Assembly: GCA_022559985.1 (NCBI GenBank)
Contig: JAFJTR010000065.1
Span: 1-64,000, forward strand
DNA from: Parastagonospora avenae f. sp. tritici 18332-5
Lineage: Eukaryota; Ascomycota; Dothideomycetes; Pleosporales; Phaeosphaeriaceae
Length of the DNA stretch: 64,000 nucleotides
Direction: 5' to 3'
A program made the position numbers and the translations under genes. Positions 10,008-21,879 of this stretch are shown here, piece by piece. Below the pieces are notes generated by a model. It saw only the letters and a list, made by a program, of their open reading frames with translations. It did not search any database and was not told where the DNA came from. Each line of letters begins with the position of its first letter. The stretch's first letter is position 1.

Positions 10008-11714
10008 ATGGATCGAGCGAAGACTGCCTCATCGTTCTGGGCGCAAAAGCGTGAAGAGGTCAAGGCACCGACGCCATCCGCCCTCTTCCCCACCGTGGCA
10101 TCGGCCAAGCAAAATGGAGAGCTCACTGAAGTGAAGCCCCGCATGGTTTTGAAGGGTGAGCAACATTTCCTCGATATAGCTAACACGGCAACTCACAGCA
10201 TGACAGGTATGGCAAACGGCGCCAGCGCATCCTTCACTCCGAAGAAGACCGATTGGGCCGACAGTGACGACGACGAAGACTTCATCGCCAGCTTCTCTGC
10301 CAAGAAGAACCCGCGCATCACCGCGCTCGAGGCTGAAGTTGTGCAGCAGGTCGCGCAGATTGTGACACTTGAAGCCGCTGTGTCTACGAAAGATGTGCGC
10401 ACCGCGGAACTTGAGGTCACTGTCCAAGAGAAGGATCTCCACATCGCTGACCTCGAGAGCCAGGTGGAAGACAAGGATACAACAGTCGAGCAACTCAAGA
10501 CCGAGAATCGCACCCAGTTTTTGTACGTACAGGAATTGGTCGGCGAAGTCGACGAGAAGAGTCGTCGTATCCACCAGCTGGAGTCAGAGCTAGAAGAGAA
10601 GTGCATTCGCATCCGCGAGCTAAAATCCGAGTCGCCGTCTACACCAGAGGCGCAATTCTACGCCGACGAATCATTGAAGATTGAACACCCTCAGGATCCC
10701 CTAACTGACGCTGTCTTGCCATCTGATGCATACATTGGCGACGAGGAGGAATCACCAATTCAAGCCCTTCCCAGCAAGGATGGCCCAACCGTCAACGAAT
10801 CCAAGTACCCGAAGCTGTGGTCGCCAGACATGCCTAAGAAGGTGGCTCCTGTTGAGAAGCCAAAGGCATTGAAGATGGCTATCGATACGTCCAAGTATGT
10901 TAAGAAGGCTCCGGCCGCTGTGGCAAAGAAGCCTGAGTCACTGAACGGCAAGGCCAAACCCACGTACGGCCAGTCCACTCGTCACCGTGCGAAGACTAGT
11001 GTGGTTCCCAAACTCAAGGTTGATAAGGACATCCGGCACATGTCGCATGCGGATCGCGTACTCTTTGCCAACGGTCCTGAGGTTGAAGTCATGCTCGGTA
11101 GTGTATCGCTCATGCGGCTACCGAAATATATCCTCATGCAGTGTTCTTCCAAGGCCTACAAGTACTTCACCAACAAGCCCGACGCGACCTCAATAACCTT
11201 TCCCACTGGCAGCATGGACGTTGATGCGGCCATGGCTCATCTCTATTGGATGGACGAGATGACATACCAGGGCCGTGTTTACTCGCTTACCCTCAATGTG
11301 GACGAGAAGTTCGACGCGAAGAACCTCAAGATCTGCCAGGCTGCCCGCGTTATGGGCCTGAACAACACGTATGTCGGCCATTTCACCAAGGTCATGTGTG
11401 ACCGAGTGCGAAAGAACAACGCATTGACAGGATTTCTCTCTCTCATCTGTGAGCTGGCGGTTCCGGATAACGACCCGATCTTTGACTGCTTGGCAAATAA
11501 CCTGGTGAACCAGCAGATCAACAAGGGTGCACACCCAGCGCAGCTTGACGAGCTACTGGCCAAGTACCCTCATTTGAAAGAGCAGATGAGCAAGATCGAG
11601 CAGTCTGTGCGGGACTCACGTGCGGGAGACAAGCGTAAGGGCCGGTTTGGCAGCCATGGCCGAGATGGAGCGTGGGAAGCAGGCGTTGGGGAAAAGAAGA
11701 GCACTGCGTCCTAG
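10008..11714 (+). CDS. Coiled-coil protein with C-terminal BTB/POZ-like domain
   Basis: The start is ATG 10008 in the context CACCATGG. Intron 10156-10206 (GTGAGC, GCTAACA, CAG) is 51 nt, so both spliced and retained forms stay open; the spliced protein is 551 aa. Residues about 80-185 form a long heptad-rich acidic coiled coil (ELEVTVQEKDLHIADLESQV). A Lys/Pro-rich linker follows. The last ~230 residues hold a BTB-like fold: EVEVMLGSVSLMRLPKYILM, then CSSKAYKYF, then DVDAAMAHLYWM. They continue with a helical tail NDPIFDCLANNLVNQQINKG. Two further loci in this window (43911-50308 and 51867-53285) share the BTB-like and tail segments. BTB domains usually mediate protein-protein contacts. The molecular role is unknown. 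Confidence 0.85.
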   Translation: MDRAKTASSFWAQKREEVKAPTPSALFPTVASAKQNGELTEVKPRMVLKGEQHFLDIANTATHSMTGMANGASASFTPKKTDWADSDDDEDFIASFSAKKNPRITALEAEVVQQVAQIVTLEAAVSTKDVRTAELEVTVQEKDLHIADLESQVEDKDTTVEQLKTENRTQFLYVQELVGEVDEKSRRIHQLESELEEKCIRIRELKSESPSTPEAQFYADESLKIEHPQDPLTDAVLPSDAYIGDEEESPIQALPSKDGPTVNESKYPKLWSPDMPKKVAPVEKPKALKMAIDTSKYVKKAPAAVAKKPESLNGKAKPTYGQSTRHRAKTSVVPKLKVDKDIRHMSHADRVLFANGPEVEVMLGSVSLMRLPKYILMQCSSKAYKYFTNKPDATSITFPTGSMDVDAAMAHLYWMDEMTYQGRVYSLTLNVDEKFDAKNLKICQAARVMGLNNTYVGHFTKVMCDRVRKNNALTGFLSLICELAVPDNDPIFDCLANNLVNQQINKGAHPAQLDELLAKYPHLKEQMSKIEQSVRDSRAGDKRKGRFGSHGRDGAWEAGVGEKKSTAS

Positions 11715-12330
11715 CGACTCTGTACGATGGAGGGTCAATGGGGTGAAGACATCCAGGAGAGGCTATTGTATCCGACGAAATGTAGGAAATTGGGGAATCT
11801 TTTCCATTTACAGGGTCGGAAGCATGATATAGGCGGGCTCTTGGCTGTAGAAAATAATACTGGGGGATTTGACACCTGTGATTGTGTAGCGCTATATACG
11901 TGTGTCTTGGGCCATCCTAAATTGAGATCATGGATCGCTAATTGTAGTGGTGTCTTTCAGTCTCCTGATGTTGTCGACGGAGGGGGTGTTCGTCGTTGTG
12001 GGACCTCCCGATGTTGATGCTGTCAGCAGAGTTGAGTTCACAGTCAAACTGCCGGAAGCGGTACAGTAGTTGTATTTATTATCATGACTCCTGATTTTGC
12101 AAATTGTTGTTGTGAACCAGGTGACCATTCAAGGAAAATGCCCGGCCATGTGGATTTAGCCCACGCGGCGTCTAGAGCGTGTGGGGCGTGTACCAGTAGC
12201 GCCGGAGATATCAGTAATACGTCAGGCCGCGTCAAGCCGTATAGCAAACCGCAACACTTGATACTACAGTAAAAGTCGAACTTGACTCAAGCAGCGACCA
12301 TCGCCGCAGCAATAAAGTCTCATCGTCGCT
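11715..12330. other. Intergenic, 3' UTR and promoter DNA
   Basis: Between the BTB-like gene and the aminotransferase gene. The AT-rich early part probably holds the upstream transcript's 3' end. No further gene is seen. Confidence 0.5.
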
Positions 12331-13849
12331 ATGATGTGCAAAGGCCCCTCACTGGTCTCTCGTAATCTCGCATCCACTCTCTCGCGACCTGCTCGAGCAC
12401 CCGTACGACTTTTCTCTACTACACATCCATTGAACGCAGACATGGACGCTGCCGCATTTGGCGAGCAACACATTGCAAAGGGCATCGGGCGTCTTACTAA
12501 GCATGTGTTCGAAGAAGGCAATGGGACATGGATCACGACGGACAAAGGCGTGAAGCTACTCGATCTTACAGCTGGTATTGGTGTGGTCAATCTGGGCCAT
12601 TGTCATCCCAAGGTCAGCGCCGCCGCTGCGAAACAATGCGGCATGATCACGTAAGTGACAATGTTGATTCATGCCACGAAACATTGACTAATTTTGTTCC
12701 TTGCGGCTCGATAGACATGCGCAGGTCAACATCGGCTTCAGCTCGGCACAAATCGCTCTACTAAAGGAATTGATACCTATCTTGCCGCATCCTTCACTCG
12801 ACACCGTCTTCCTCTGGAACTCGGGAGCAGAAGCAGTTGAGGCAGCTGTGAAGTTGGCCCGTGCTGCTACCAAAAAACCCAACATAATCGTCATGCAAGG
12901 CTCATACCACGGCCGAACGAATGCAACTTCCTCAATGACGCGGTCTAAGACCATTTACGGCGAGGGTCATGGCCCGTTGATGGGCGGTGTTTTCGCAACG
13001 GCCTTTCCATACTACAGCCAGTTTGGCGGCGCCACACCGGACACACCTACCGAGGAGCTTGTGAATCAATCACTTCTGCAACTAAAACTCACCTTGCAAC
13101 AGCAGACGTCTCCCGCAGACACTGCGGCCATCATTCTGGAACCGGTGTTGGGTGAAGGAGGTTATGTCCCTGCGCCTCCGGCATTCATGCACGGCTTGCG
13201 TAAAATCTGCGATGAGCACAACATTTTGCTTATAGCAGATGAGGTCCAATCCGGGATGGGCCGCACAGGCCGCATGTGGTTTGTAGAGGAGTCTGGTGTG
13301 CGACCCGACATTCTCATATTCGCCAAAGGCATTGCCAATGGTTTCCCGCTCTCTGGTATCGCCAGCAGCAAAGAGCTCATGGACCGACAAAAGCCTGGTT
13401 CCATGGGCGGCACATATGCCGGCAATGCTGTAGCATGCGCCGCAGCGACAGCGACGATCCAAGCCTTCAAAGAGGAACGCGTTCTCGACAATGTTGCCGC
13501 TCGCTCCAAGCAGATATTTTCTTTCCTTAACAATCTTAAATCTTCTGGTACAAAAGCTGGCAACTTGATCGAAGACGTCCGTGGAAGCGGGCTGATGGTT
13601 GGGGTGCAGTTCGCAAACCCGGCTCTCCAGCGCGACTCGTCTAATGTTGTCTCGAGAGACGCACAGAGTCAGCCACAGGTAGCACCGAAGATTGTCCAGG
13701 AATGTGTGAAGCGCAACATGCTTCTTTTGAGCACTTCTGTATTCGATGTCCTTCGATTCATCCCACCACTGACCATAAGCGAGGATGAAATGACACAGGC
13801 CTGTAATATTTTCAAGGAGTCGCTGGAAGCTGTCGCGACAGATCTATAA
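12331..13849 (+). CDS. Class III PLP-dependent aminotransferase (4-aminobutyrate type), probably mitochondrial
   Basis: It transfers an amino group, typically from a terminal amine such as 4-aminobutyrate, to a keto acid using pyridoxal phosphate. Exons 12331-12650 and 12715-13849 join across intron 12651-12714 (GTAAGT ... GATAG) to give 484 aa. The N-terminus is basic and Ser/Arg-rich (LASTLSRPARAPVRLFSTT), consistent with a mitochondrial presequence. Class III hallmarks are the NSGAEAVEAAVKLAR cofactor-binding segment, GSYHGRTN, LIADEVQSGMGRTG with its conserved Asp, and FAKGIANGFPLSG with the Schiff-base Lys at about residue 311. GGTYAGNAVACAAA follows. Length fits the family. The exact substrate cannot be read from sequence; ornithine-type or omega-amino acid activity remains possible. 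Confidence 0.9.
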
Positions 13850-14708
13850 ATGACAACCCCAGTTCTGAATACAAGCAACAAAGTTATTCTAATTGCATCG
13901 TTAGTGGTTCGTGTGCGCTCGTTATAGTACGAAGTAGGCTGTCCAAGCTACGCATGTCGTGATGTGGGGTTTCCCTTCTACCGTCAAGTGTGCATACAGG
14001 TGTGTTTCTATATATGATTGGCTTAATCTGACGTTCATTCACATCATTCGAGTTCATGTGTGGTGAAAGTCTTTGTTTGTTTTCTCCGCCTTCGATCCGC
14101 TATCATCCACTCAACCTGTGTTTGTCGTTGTCGATAGCATGGTTTTCACATATTTTGAAAGGAATTTCATTGCAGGCTGCCGCAGGCCTCTCATCCGAAC
14201 GCCAGTATGCGCTGCTCTTCAGAGAACAAGAGTAGTGTTGACTTGGGATAGATCTACATTATTATGCGCAAACCTATGTGTCACCACTAAAGACCTCCCA
14301 CTTATTGAGTACTCTACATAAAGCGTACTCCCGGCAACTCTCAGAATCGAATGAAACTTCGCAGAAGAGAACGCTTGGTGCTCCTCTCTGTATATTACAT
14401 CGTTTCCCGTAGATGTTGTGCTTATTGTTCCCGTTACTGCATTGTTCGTCAAGCCCAGCATCCGGATAGCTCAACAAAGCATGAATTGGCCCCGGTTCGT
14501 TCATGGCGCTGAACTGGAGTAGAATACAGAAGGGACACTGTACACTCTTAATGAGCTCGGATTTTCGAGACGATGTCGAGCATCTCAAACAAGGTCTCAT
14601 GTTTTGTTGGCGTAGTATCGCTGATCCGCAGTAGGCATCGTTTCCCAAGCGTATGCATTGTGCAACTATAAAGATGGAAAATTCAGTGCTGATAGCAAAA
14701 AATCTCTC
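13850..14708. other. Intergenic DNA between convergent genes
   Basis: Holds the 3' ends of the aminotransferase gene (+) and the homeodomain-C2H2 gene (-). A minus-strand ORF at 14274-14648 has a CxxC...CPFC pattern but no further support (see rejected items). Confidence 0.4.
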
Positions 14709-17430
14709 TTATGAGTGGCGGTCATCCTCGCTAATTATGAGCTCAGTCATCCCGCTCGAAGAACAAAGTTGAGGCTTGATGAGCCAGCGTGTCAATGCCA
14801 TACCCACCAGGCCGGAGCTCATGACCAAAGAAGCAACATGAGGCTTCTGAATTTCTTCAAGCACAGTAGTATTGTCCTTTGGTACGAGATAAGGCTGATC
14901 ACTACGTGAATAAAAGATGCGGGACGACCAAATCGGCACGAAAGTACTAAGACGGAAGAATCTAGGACTGTGGGCATCACTTCCTGAGGTGTTGGTCTCT
15001 GATCGTTGCCGTTGCGCCTTGATAGTCCCTACAGGGCTTCGTTGAGAATCATGTCTTAACTTCTGGCGCACTGGTGGTGGCTTCTTGACATGTCCGCTGC
15101 CTTTCCTCGTAAGGTTTGGCGTAGTCGGGGCTTTGTCAACAGCGAACCCTATGGGGGCATCATCGAGATCCATGAGGCACGGCTGCCAACTTTCGTTAAA
15201 TTCGACAGGTTCGAATGAGGCGCCTTTGTTGCGTAGGAAATTCTGTTCGATGACCGAGCTCCCATGCAGCAGCATCGGGTGTGATGCGTTATGAAAGTTG
15301 TGCAGATGTGCTAAGAAGGCGTCCTCAGATGTGTAAAATTCCTGATTGCACGAACGATGTCGATGATAACTTTGAGCGTGCTCGGAATGTGGCGTACGAT
15401 ATCCTGCACCGCATAAATGGCAGTGATGGGCCTTTGCGGAGGGGAAGTCTGAACAGAGTGGCGGACCTGCATTGTTTGCAGTAACATCGTCGAAGGTTTT
15501 GAGGAAACGACAGCTCCAGACCTTACAATGACTATGTGCATTCATCTCTTTGACATCCGTGAAGATTTTCAGGCAATAACGGCAACGAAATGACTCAAAT
15601 GGCGAAGCTGAGTAGAGATTTTCCAGGTGATTCTCTTTCCGCTCTAGCCACCACGCAGAGCGATCGTGCTCGCGAGCGACTAGATGTTGCGCGACATGTT
15701 CACAACGCTCAGACCAGTCTTTCGATCTTTTACCGCACATACCACAGTGAAGCATTGGGTCGTCTCGCTTCATGGGAGCTCCGAACCGTCGCCATCTCAT
15801 AGCCAGGTCCTTGCATCCAAAGTTATGACCCTCTGTTGCCATAAGTCGCGCTTGACACCCAACACGGACAGAAGGGTGTTTAGCATTCGCGAAGTGAATG
15901 TGGTGAAGGTGCTGAATAAAATGATCTCGACGATAGAATGTCCGCTGAGATTCTGGCTTGTTCGAGCATTGCTGATATTTGTGTCCTGCCATGTGAGCAT
16001 CATCAGGATGCATGTGGCCACAGAATGGACACAACTGGAGAAAGGGAGCCTTTGTGTCGCAGCAGATCCATGTTGTCCTGAGTGCATGTACAGAGTCTTC
16101 GTGCCTGACCCATTCGTATTTGGTTTTGAACGCTGTTCATGTCAGATCTGGCATTGTGCTGATATAAATCAGAAGAGTTTCCACTGTGAAGAACCTACCT
16201 CGTGGACAGAAGGTACAGAAGAAAGGAAGATCCTTTTGTGGCTCGCCAGAACTGTTGACCCCATCGAACTTCGCACGCTTGTTGTGTGGCGATTCTTTCC
16301 ATGCCATCCGGCGTCGACCACGTCTCCGGTCACGGCCGAAAGAGGAGATATTGCTGCAACTCCCACTTGAAGAAACCGTGAAGCTCGTCGGAGCTGTGCC
16401 ATCAGAAGAATTGACGGAGGCAATGATAGAGCCAGTGCGGCCTCGGGACATCCCCAACCAGGCGTCGTGAAAGTCTGCGCTACCGCCTAGGGTGTCAGTT
16501 TCGAGAGCCGCTTGTACATCCGGAAGCTGAACGGCCTCTTCTTGATATGATTGTGCAAGATAAACGGCTAACGGTTGAGGTGGCTGAACTTCTTCGGCGC
16601 TCTGCTGATCGAGTGCCTCCAGGCTGTCTCTGGACAGTCTTGCTCCCAACAAGCACCCGACTGCATCGGCATGCTCTTTCTGAAGTTTGTCATCATCTGG
16701 TGATATGTTAGCACTGTTACCAGGTTGGAAGTGTCAAAGTCAACTCACCGCCACCCTTCTTTCTCGCTCTCGTGTTGTTGAACCAATTACGAACTTTCTT
16801 TACATCGAGGTTGGCTTGGTGGGCAATTATGTCAATCTCCCACGAACATGGATAAGGATTCGCAGCAAATTCGTCCTCAAGTATTTGTCTGGCCTCCAAA
16901 GGGATGCGGCTCTGGGCCCCTTTGCGCTTGGCTGATGCAGGCTTCCAACTGGCGGTTGAAGCCTGCCGGAGCGGTATAGCTGTTTGCGTCGGATGTGAAC
17001 CAAGACCCTTTTCGCCATGCAGTTCAGCGGCGATGTCCCGGTCTGGGCTACCGAGCCGCGTCTGAGATGATAATGAAGGCGCAATGTTCGGGTGAGGGAT
17101 TTGATCAGATGTAGCGGCCTGAATAGTAGACGTGCCTTCATACTCTGCGCGTGGAAGAAGATACGTGCCGGCATCCTCCTCAGGTCTGATTTCGTACGAA
17201 TCACTTTGATGATAGCTGGCCCTGTGGATGAAATTGTGCGTATGGAAGTCAGGTGACGCTACATCATGGGGCGCATCCGCAACCCAATCCATGGACAATA
17301 TCTGGCTTGGATGAAGACAGCTGTCATGGTGTTGTTGGCAAGATGTATCCACAGTGCGAACTCCATGATCGTGCTCCAATTGATCAAAATCAAAGAACGC
17401 ATCCATGTCATCAAACGCATGAGACGCCAT
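14709..17430 (-). CDS. Homeodomain plus C2H2 zinc-finger transcription factor (copy 1)
   Basis: Likely nuclear DNA-binding regulator. Exon 1 is 17430-16749, intron 16697-16748; exon 2 is 16696-16199, intron 16133-16198; exon 3 is 16132-14709. The spliced protein is 867 aa. Residues about 170-227 form an atypical (TALE-like) homeodomain: IPLEARQILEDEFAANPYPC, and helix 3 KKVRNWFNNTRARKKGG. Exon 2 ends inside a finger (FFCTFCPR) that exon 3 completes (AFKTKYEWVRHEDSVH). Several more C2H2-like units follow, such as CPFCGHMHPDDAHMAGHKY, LHCGMCGKRS and FRCRYCLKIF. The C-terminal 200 residues are Ser/Arg-rich and end with a hydrophobic stretch. The splice site within the finger explains the exon 2/3 border. 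The gene at 54262-56456 has the same homeodomain-then-fingers plan. Targets are unknown. Confidence 0.87.
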
Positions 17431-17964
17431 GATTGCCGCGTCCCCATCCGTGCACTGGGGGCTTCAATCGGCACAACAAGGTTGATCAAGGATAATATGA
17501 AGTATGAGTTTCGGGCTCGTAGAACAGTAGTAAGAAGGTGTAGTGCAAGTCGCGGGGCGTTTGTCTCATGGTTGATCAGATGAAAGGTGGTGAGTTATGA
17601 TGCGGCTGTTTCCAAGACGAAGAAGGTGCGCATGATCGTCAGGCAGCGAGCCGTCCGGCAGCCTGGAGCTCTGTGCGACAAGACACTGGGCAGCGCCACT
17701 AGATCTGCTCAATTGCGCGGAGCATGAATGCTGAACGACGCAGGGCAAGCAGCTGCCAGATATAACTCGACAGTGAAGTGTACCGTGCAATACGGCTGTG
17801 CACTTTAGTTATCTTACCCAACACAGCAACATGGGGCCTTCAAGTCGGGTCGGCGCTAAGCAATGATTGGCCCCACTTTGCAGAAAGTCTCCACCAAAAA
17901 AGTTCCATCGTGAACGAGAGAGCTTCACAGCGCCAGCACGCTTCCACTACACCTAAACGCGAAC
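17431..17964. other. Divergent promoter region
   Basis: A 534-bp spacer shared by the homeodomain-C2H2 gene (-) and UTP15 (+). I see no specific operator motif. Confidence 0.4.
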
Positions 17965-19647
17965 ATGGCGGCCGAGGTTCAACTGCTGCAGCCGCTGAAG
18001 CTGCCAAAAGGCCCCTCGACACTGACCTCTGAGCAAAAATACTGGAATTCGTACACGTCGGAATTGCGACTCGACCCATCACAGCACTCGTCGCCCGTCA
18101 CCCACATCTCGATACCGCCTCCTCCGCCCCCGAGCCTTCAAACTGCGGCGCAAGACCTTTTCGCCGTCACCACCGGATCACGTGTGCAAATCTTCTCGTC
18201 CAAAACGAGAAAAGTGGTAAAGACCATCTCGCGGTTTGGTGTCGATGACATTGCGCACTCGGGTAACATACGGCGCGATGGCCGCATACTAGTCGCAGGA
18301 GGCGAAAGCGGAGCTATACAGGCCTTCGATGTAAAGAGTAGGGCTATTTTGAAGACATGGAAAGAGCACAAGCAGCCTGTGTGGGTGACGCAATGGCATC
18401 CGACCGAGCTCACCAACCTCATGAGCTGTTCCGACGACAGGACAGTGCGGCTATGGGATCTGCCGAGCGACAAGAGCATGACCAAGTTCGACGGCCACCA
18501 GGACTATGTGCGCTGCGGCGCCTTCATGCCGGCGCAGAGCGGACTGCTGGTTTCAGGCAGTTATGATCAAACGGTGCGCCTCTGGGACTCGAGAGCAGGC
18601 GGCAAGGCAGTCATGGTCTTCAAGCACGCCGCGCCTATTGAAACCGTCTTGCCCATGCCTTCCGGTACCGCCGTTCTAGCCTCTAGCGACAATGCCATCA
18701 GTGTCCTTGACCTCATTGCCGCAAAGCCCATCCACATGCTGCGCAACCACCAGAAGACCGTCACCGCCCTGATCCTTGCCAATAACGGCGAACGACTCCT
18801 CTCCGGCGCGCTCGACGGGCACGTCAAGGTCTTTGAGACCACAGGCTGGAACGTCGTGGGAGGCCTCAAATACCCGTCTCCCGTTCTCTCCCTCAGTGTC
18901 ATTCCTAGCCAAAATGAAGACAAGCATATTGCTGTCGGCATGCAATCGGGTCTCTTATCAATCAAAACGCACCTCTCCGGCGAACAAAAGGCCCAAGCAC
19001 GCGAACGCGAGAAGGAGATGAAGGCCTTGATGGAGGGCAAGATTGAAGAGTACGACCGCGGTAAGAAGCGAAAGCGCGGCGCAGGCTGGGAGAAACGACT
19101 CCGTGGCAAAGACTACACAGGCGAAAGCGCGGACATTGTCATTGAGGGAAATGCGCGGGGAAAGATTACAAAGGGAACGGCGTGGGCGCATGCGTTGAGG
19201 GCGGCCCAGTATGCAAAGGCTTTGGACTTAGTCTTCGAAGTCAAGGTACGCTCAAACATAGTTTCATGGCGGAAACCGGGCTAATCAGCGTAGGACCACA
19301 ACGCACGCGACCAACACCTCTCACTCCTCACCGCACTACGCCATCGCTCTGCACTTCGAACTGCCTTGATGAACAGGGACGAAGTCACGCTCCAACCCAT
19401 CTTGCGATGGATCATCAAGAACATATCAGATTACCGAATCACGCAGCTGACCACAGACGTTGCTCTTGTCGTACTTGACCTCTACGCCGATCAGCTGGGC
19501 CGAAGCGAGGAGATTGACCAACTTGTTTCAGCACTAATGAATCGGGTAAAGGTCGCCGTAGATGCAAGTCAAAGTGCATGGAGTGTACAGGGTATGGTAG
19601 ATATGCTTACGGCAAGTGTCGGCGTTGAGGAAGTTGCCGAGGCGTGA
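17965..19647 (+). CDS. UTP15: U3 snoRNA-associated protein 15 (t-UTP subcomplex)
   Basis: A nucleolar WD40 protein of the small-subunit processome, needed for early 18S rRNA processing and linked to rDNA transcription. Exons 17965-19245 and 19294-19647 join across intron 19246-19293 (GTACGC ... CGTAG), giving 544 aa, which matches the family. The N-terminal half has WD repeats, including HKQPVWVTQWHP, LMSCSDDRTVRLWDLPSD, GHQDYVRCGAF, LLVSGSYDQTVRLWDSRAGG and LLSGALDGHVKVFETTGW. The C-terminal part has GKITKGTAWAHALRAAQYAK and, across the intron, the conserved UTP15 C-terminal helical domain (ALRTALMNRDEVTLQPILRW). The identification rests on order and motifs and is strong. The 3' end faces the uL22m gene with about 210 bp between stops. 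Confidence 0.92.
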
Positions 19648-19857
19648 GTCTTCCAGTGTTGCTTGGGTTTGCATAGCGATGGCGTTATATGTTGGGAAGT
19701 TCTTCCAAAAGTGTATCCATTCACTAGTCGTGGAATGACCAGATAAAACTCGCACTTGCTTTCGATGGGACATATGGTATATTGTACAAATCTAGCTGTT
19801 CTCCAGCTGCATGCTTGACTTCAATACTATACATGTGCTACTAGCCAAGCGTACAAT

Positions 19858-20986
19858 CTACCATAAGCAGTACTGTCGTTGTGCTATGACTGGTCGATCG
19901 GATAGGGCTGTCCACAACTTTCGCTTATCGCGCTTCTTCTTGATCTCATCTGAGATACGCACGCGCGTCTTCTCTTCCTTTAGAAGGACAGAAAAACCTG
20001 GCCAATGTTAGCACGTGTTCGATGTCAAGAGCGGTGATGGACTTACTTGTCGTCCTGTGCCGTAGTGTGTTGACCATTCCCCTAGCCCTGAACTCGGGAC
20101 TCTTCCACATCTCGCCCTTGCCCACCCACGCCTGGTCAATATAGATTTCCGACGGATCCGTGACTAGCTTCTTGCTTCCATCCTTCATCTCAATCACACC
20201 TCGGCGTATCGGTGCTCGTTTTGCGGTCTGAGAAATCAATGTGGACTGGTCGCCTGCAGGCGGCAACCCTCTCTGCTCCTCCCACCTCCGCGTTGCGCGT
20301 TTGCCACCTCCAAGACCCATTCCGCGGCCTACAATGGCCTCGTTCTGTGCGATCTCGAGACCCTTGATGACATCGCGGGCGATGCGCTTTTTTGAGAAGC
20401 GGAGTTGCACGAGCGCTTCTGACACAGTCTTGCCAGCAATCTGGTTGACCACTTTCTGCAGCTTCTTCGTTGAAGTCGGCAGAGCTTGCGACTTGAACAC
20501 ACTCTGCCGCTCTGTGCGGGCAATGTTGTCGGCTTTTGTGAGACGGCCATGGCGTTTGACACGTCGAATCACAAGTTGGCGCTCAAGGCGCCGTCGTGCC
20601 TGTGGGTCGGGGTCGATGTTCAGCTCCAAGAGTTTTCTCTCATTATCGGCTTGTATAGCGGCTCTTCGGGCCTCTGCCTTGGCCTTAAGTTTTGCTTGCG
20701 CTTTTTCTGGGAGCGAGGGGCTCCAATCGGGAATCTCGCGTTCAGGACGGAACAGCGAATCTGGGTCCTCGTTCATGCCTCCCTCGCGCAATGGCGGCCT
20801 CTCAGGCGTCGTGGCCTTCTCCCCCTTTGCGCCCCCCTCCTCAATCTCCCTCCGCTTGAGATATGTTTCTAAGAGCGGATTCGACAAGTCTTCAGAGTCT
20901 TTGGGCTTGGATTTGAAAAGATTCGAGATGTTTCGTCGCGAGGTAGCGGCGACAGCGATAGATGGCACCCATCGTGTGGATCGAGG
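19858..20986 (-). CDS. Mitochondrial large-subunit ribosomal protein uL22m
   Basis: A structural protein of the mitoribosome large subunit near the exit tunnel. The main exon extends down to 20047, intron 19998-20046 (GTAAGT, GCTAACA, CCAG) follows, and the last exon 19997-19858 ends KKKRDKRKLWTALSDRP and QRQYCLW. The core carries the L22 signature VNQIAGKTVSEALVQLRFSK, RIARDVIKGLEIAQNEAI. The N-terminus (about 20980-20920) is Arg/Ser/Ala-rich and looks like a mitochondrial presequence, but no in-frame ATG lies there; the first internal ATG would remove the presequence. An ATG at 21024-21022 directly followed by GTAAAC, with a TTTCAG ending at 20987, would join in phase but needs a 35-nt intron. 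The start is therefore unresolved. Confidence 0.82.
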
Positions 20987-21879
20987 CTGAAAGACGGCAA
21001 GGGCTGTTCAAGTCAGTTTACCATGTCGCCATTGAGTTCTGCTCGGCGATGTTGGACGGCGTAGACGACATATGCACTGGAATCGCCGTCTACACATCAG
21101 GCTGCAAAGGGGATTGGGGGGTGTGCTGTATCGTACCTGAGTGCCCTATCCACCTTGAGGGTATTCGGGCGCTCATATCGATAGCCAAGACCCGGTTGTG
21201 TGGTGCTGAGGTCAATTCGGTTTCGCGAAGTCTCCGAATTTCTGAGCTTAGTGGTAGTAGTTCGGCATCCCAGGCCGCTGGGCACCCCGGCTCTTCGGCA
21301 CGTGACGATCTTCTAGCTGAGTCCAGTCCTGGGCTTGCAGCGAGGCAACGATCAGCTCTCCGCGAAACATGTGCAGCAAAGTCTTTCCTAAGTAGCGTAG
21401 TCCAGCCACATAGCCCACCGAACTCATGTTCTCGCGTCCGTCTCCGTGTCTTCACTGCAGTCTGCGCCCTGTCCCCTCGTGCCATCTGTCGGCACACCGC
21501 AACGAGGCGTTCTGGTTGTGAGCTTCGATGTCATTACTTGATTAGCTTCGGGCCCAAGCTTGTCTGCTCGTGAACTTTCTTCTAGACCCCAACCTACAGC
21601 GCTCCTCCACCACCACCACCGGTCGCATACCAATTCTGTCCATTCACCCTCCTTCTGGTCCGATTAGCGACTCCGACGCTCCTTTGCCGTAGCGTCCCGT
21701 TTGCTGTCCCTTCGTCCCATGCCTTTCGTTACAGGGACATTGAACCCTTGAAGACTGTGTAGTCTGCGCCTGTGTCCGGAAGTGCACACCACCCCGAATG
21801 TTCGTATACGACACAAGAGTCCAGTCGCGCGTCACATTTTGGTGAACCAGAGCGGGTAATTCCACATCACGCTGTCACC
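20987..21879. other. Divergent promoter region of uL22m and PRP24 genes
   Basis: About 0.9 kb between oppositely transcribed genes. It may contain a short 5' exon of uL22m. CT-rich tracts occur near 21600-21750, upstream of the PRP24 start. No other gene is supportable. Confidence 0.4.

Noticed and set aside
14274..14648. Minus-strand ORF with CxxC and CPFC resembling a HET-protein N-terminus
   Set aside because: The start is not ATG and no HET core follows downstream on that strand; the match is too short.
15200..15225. GGTTCGAATGA, similar to a tRNA B box
   Set aside because: It lies inside coding sequence of the homeodomain-C2H2 gene and no cloverleaf or A box surrounds it. No tRNA was found elsewhere by eye.
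20241..20990. Long + strand ORF (249 codons)
   Set aside because: It is the antisense of the uL22m coding exon, whose protein motifs are clear on the minus strand.
21090..21633. Overlapping minus-strand ORFs between uL22m and PRP24
   Set aside because: No domain, composition Arg/Thr-biased; more likely divergent promoter DNA, possibly with a short uL22m 5' exon.
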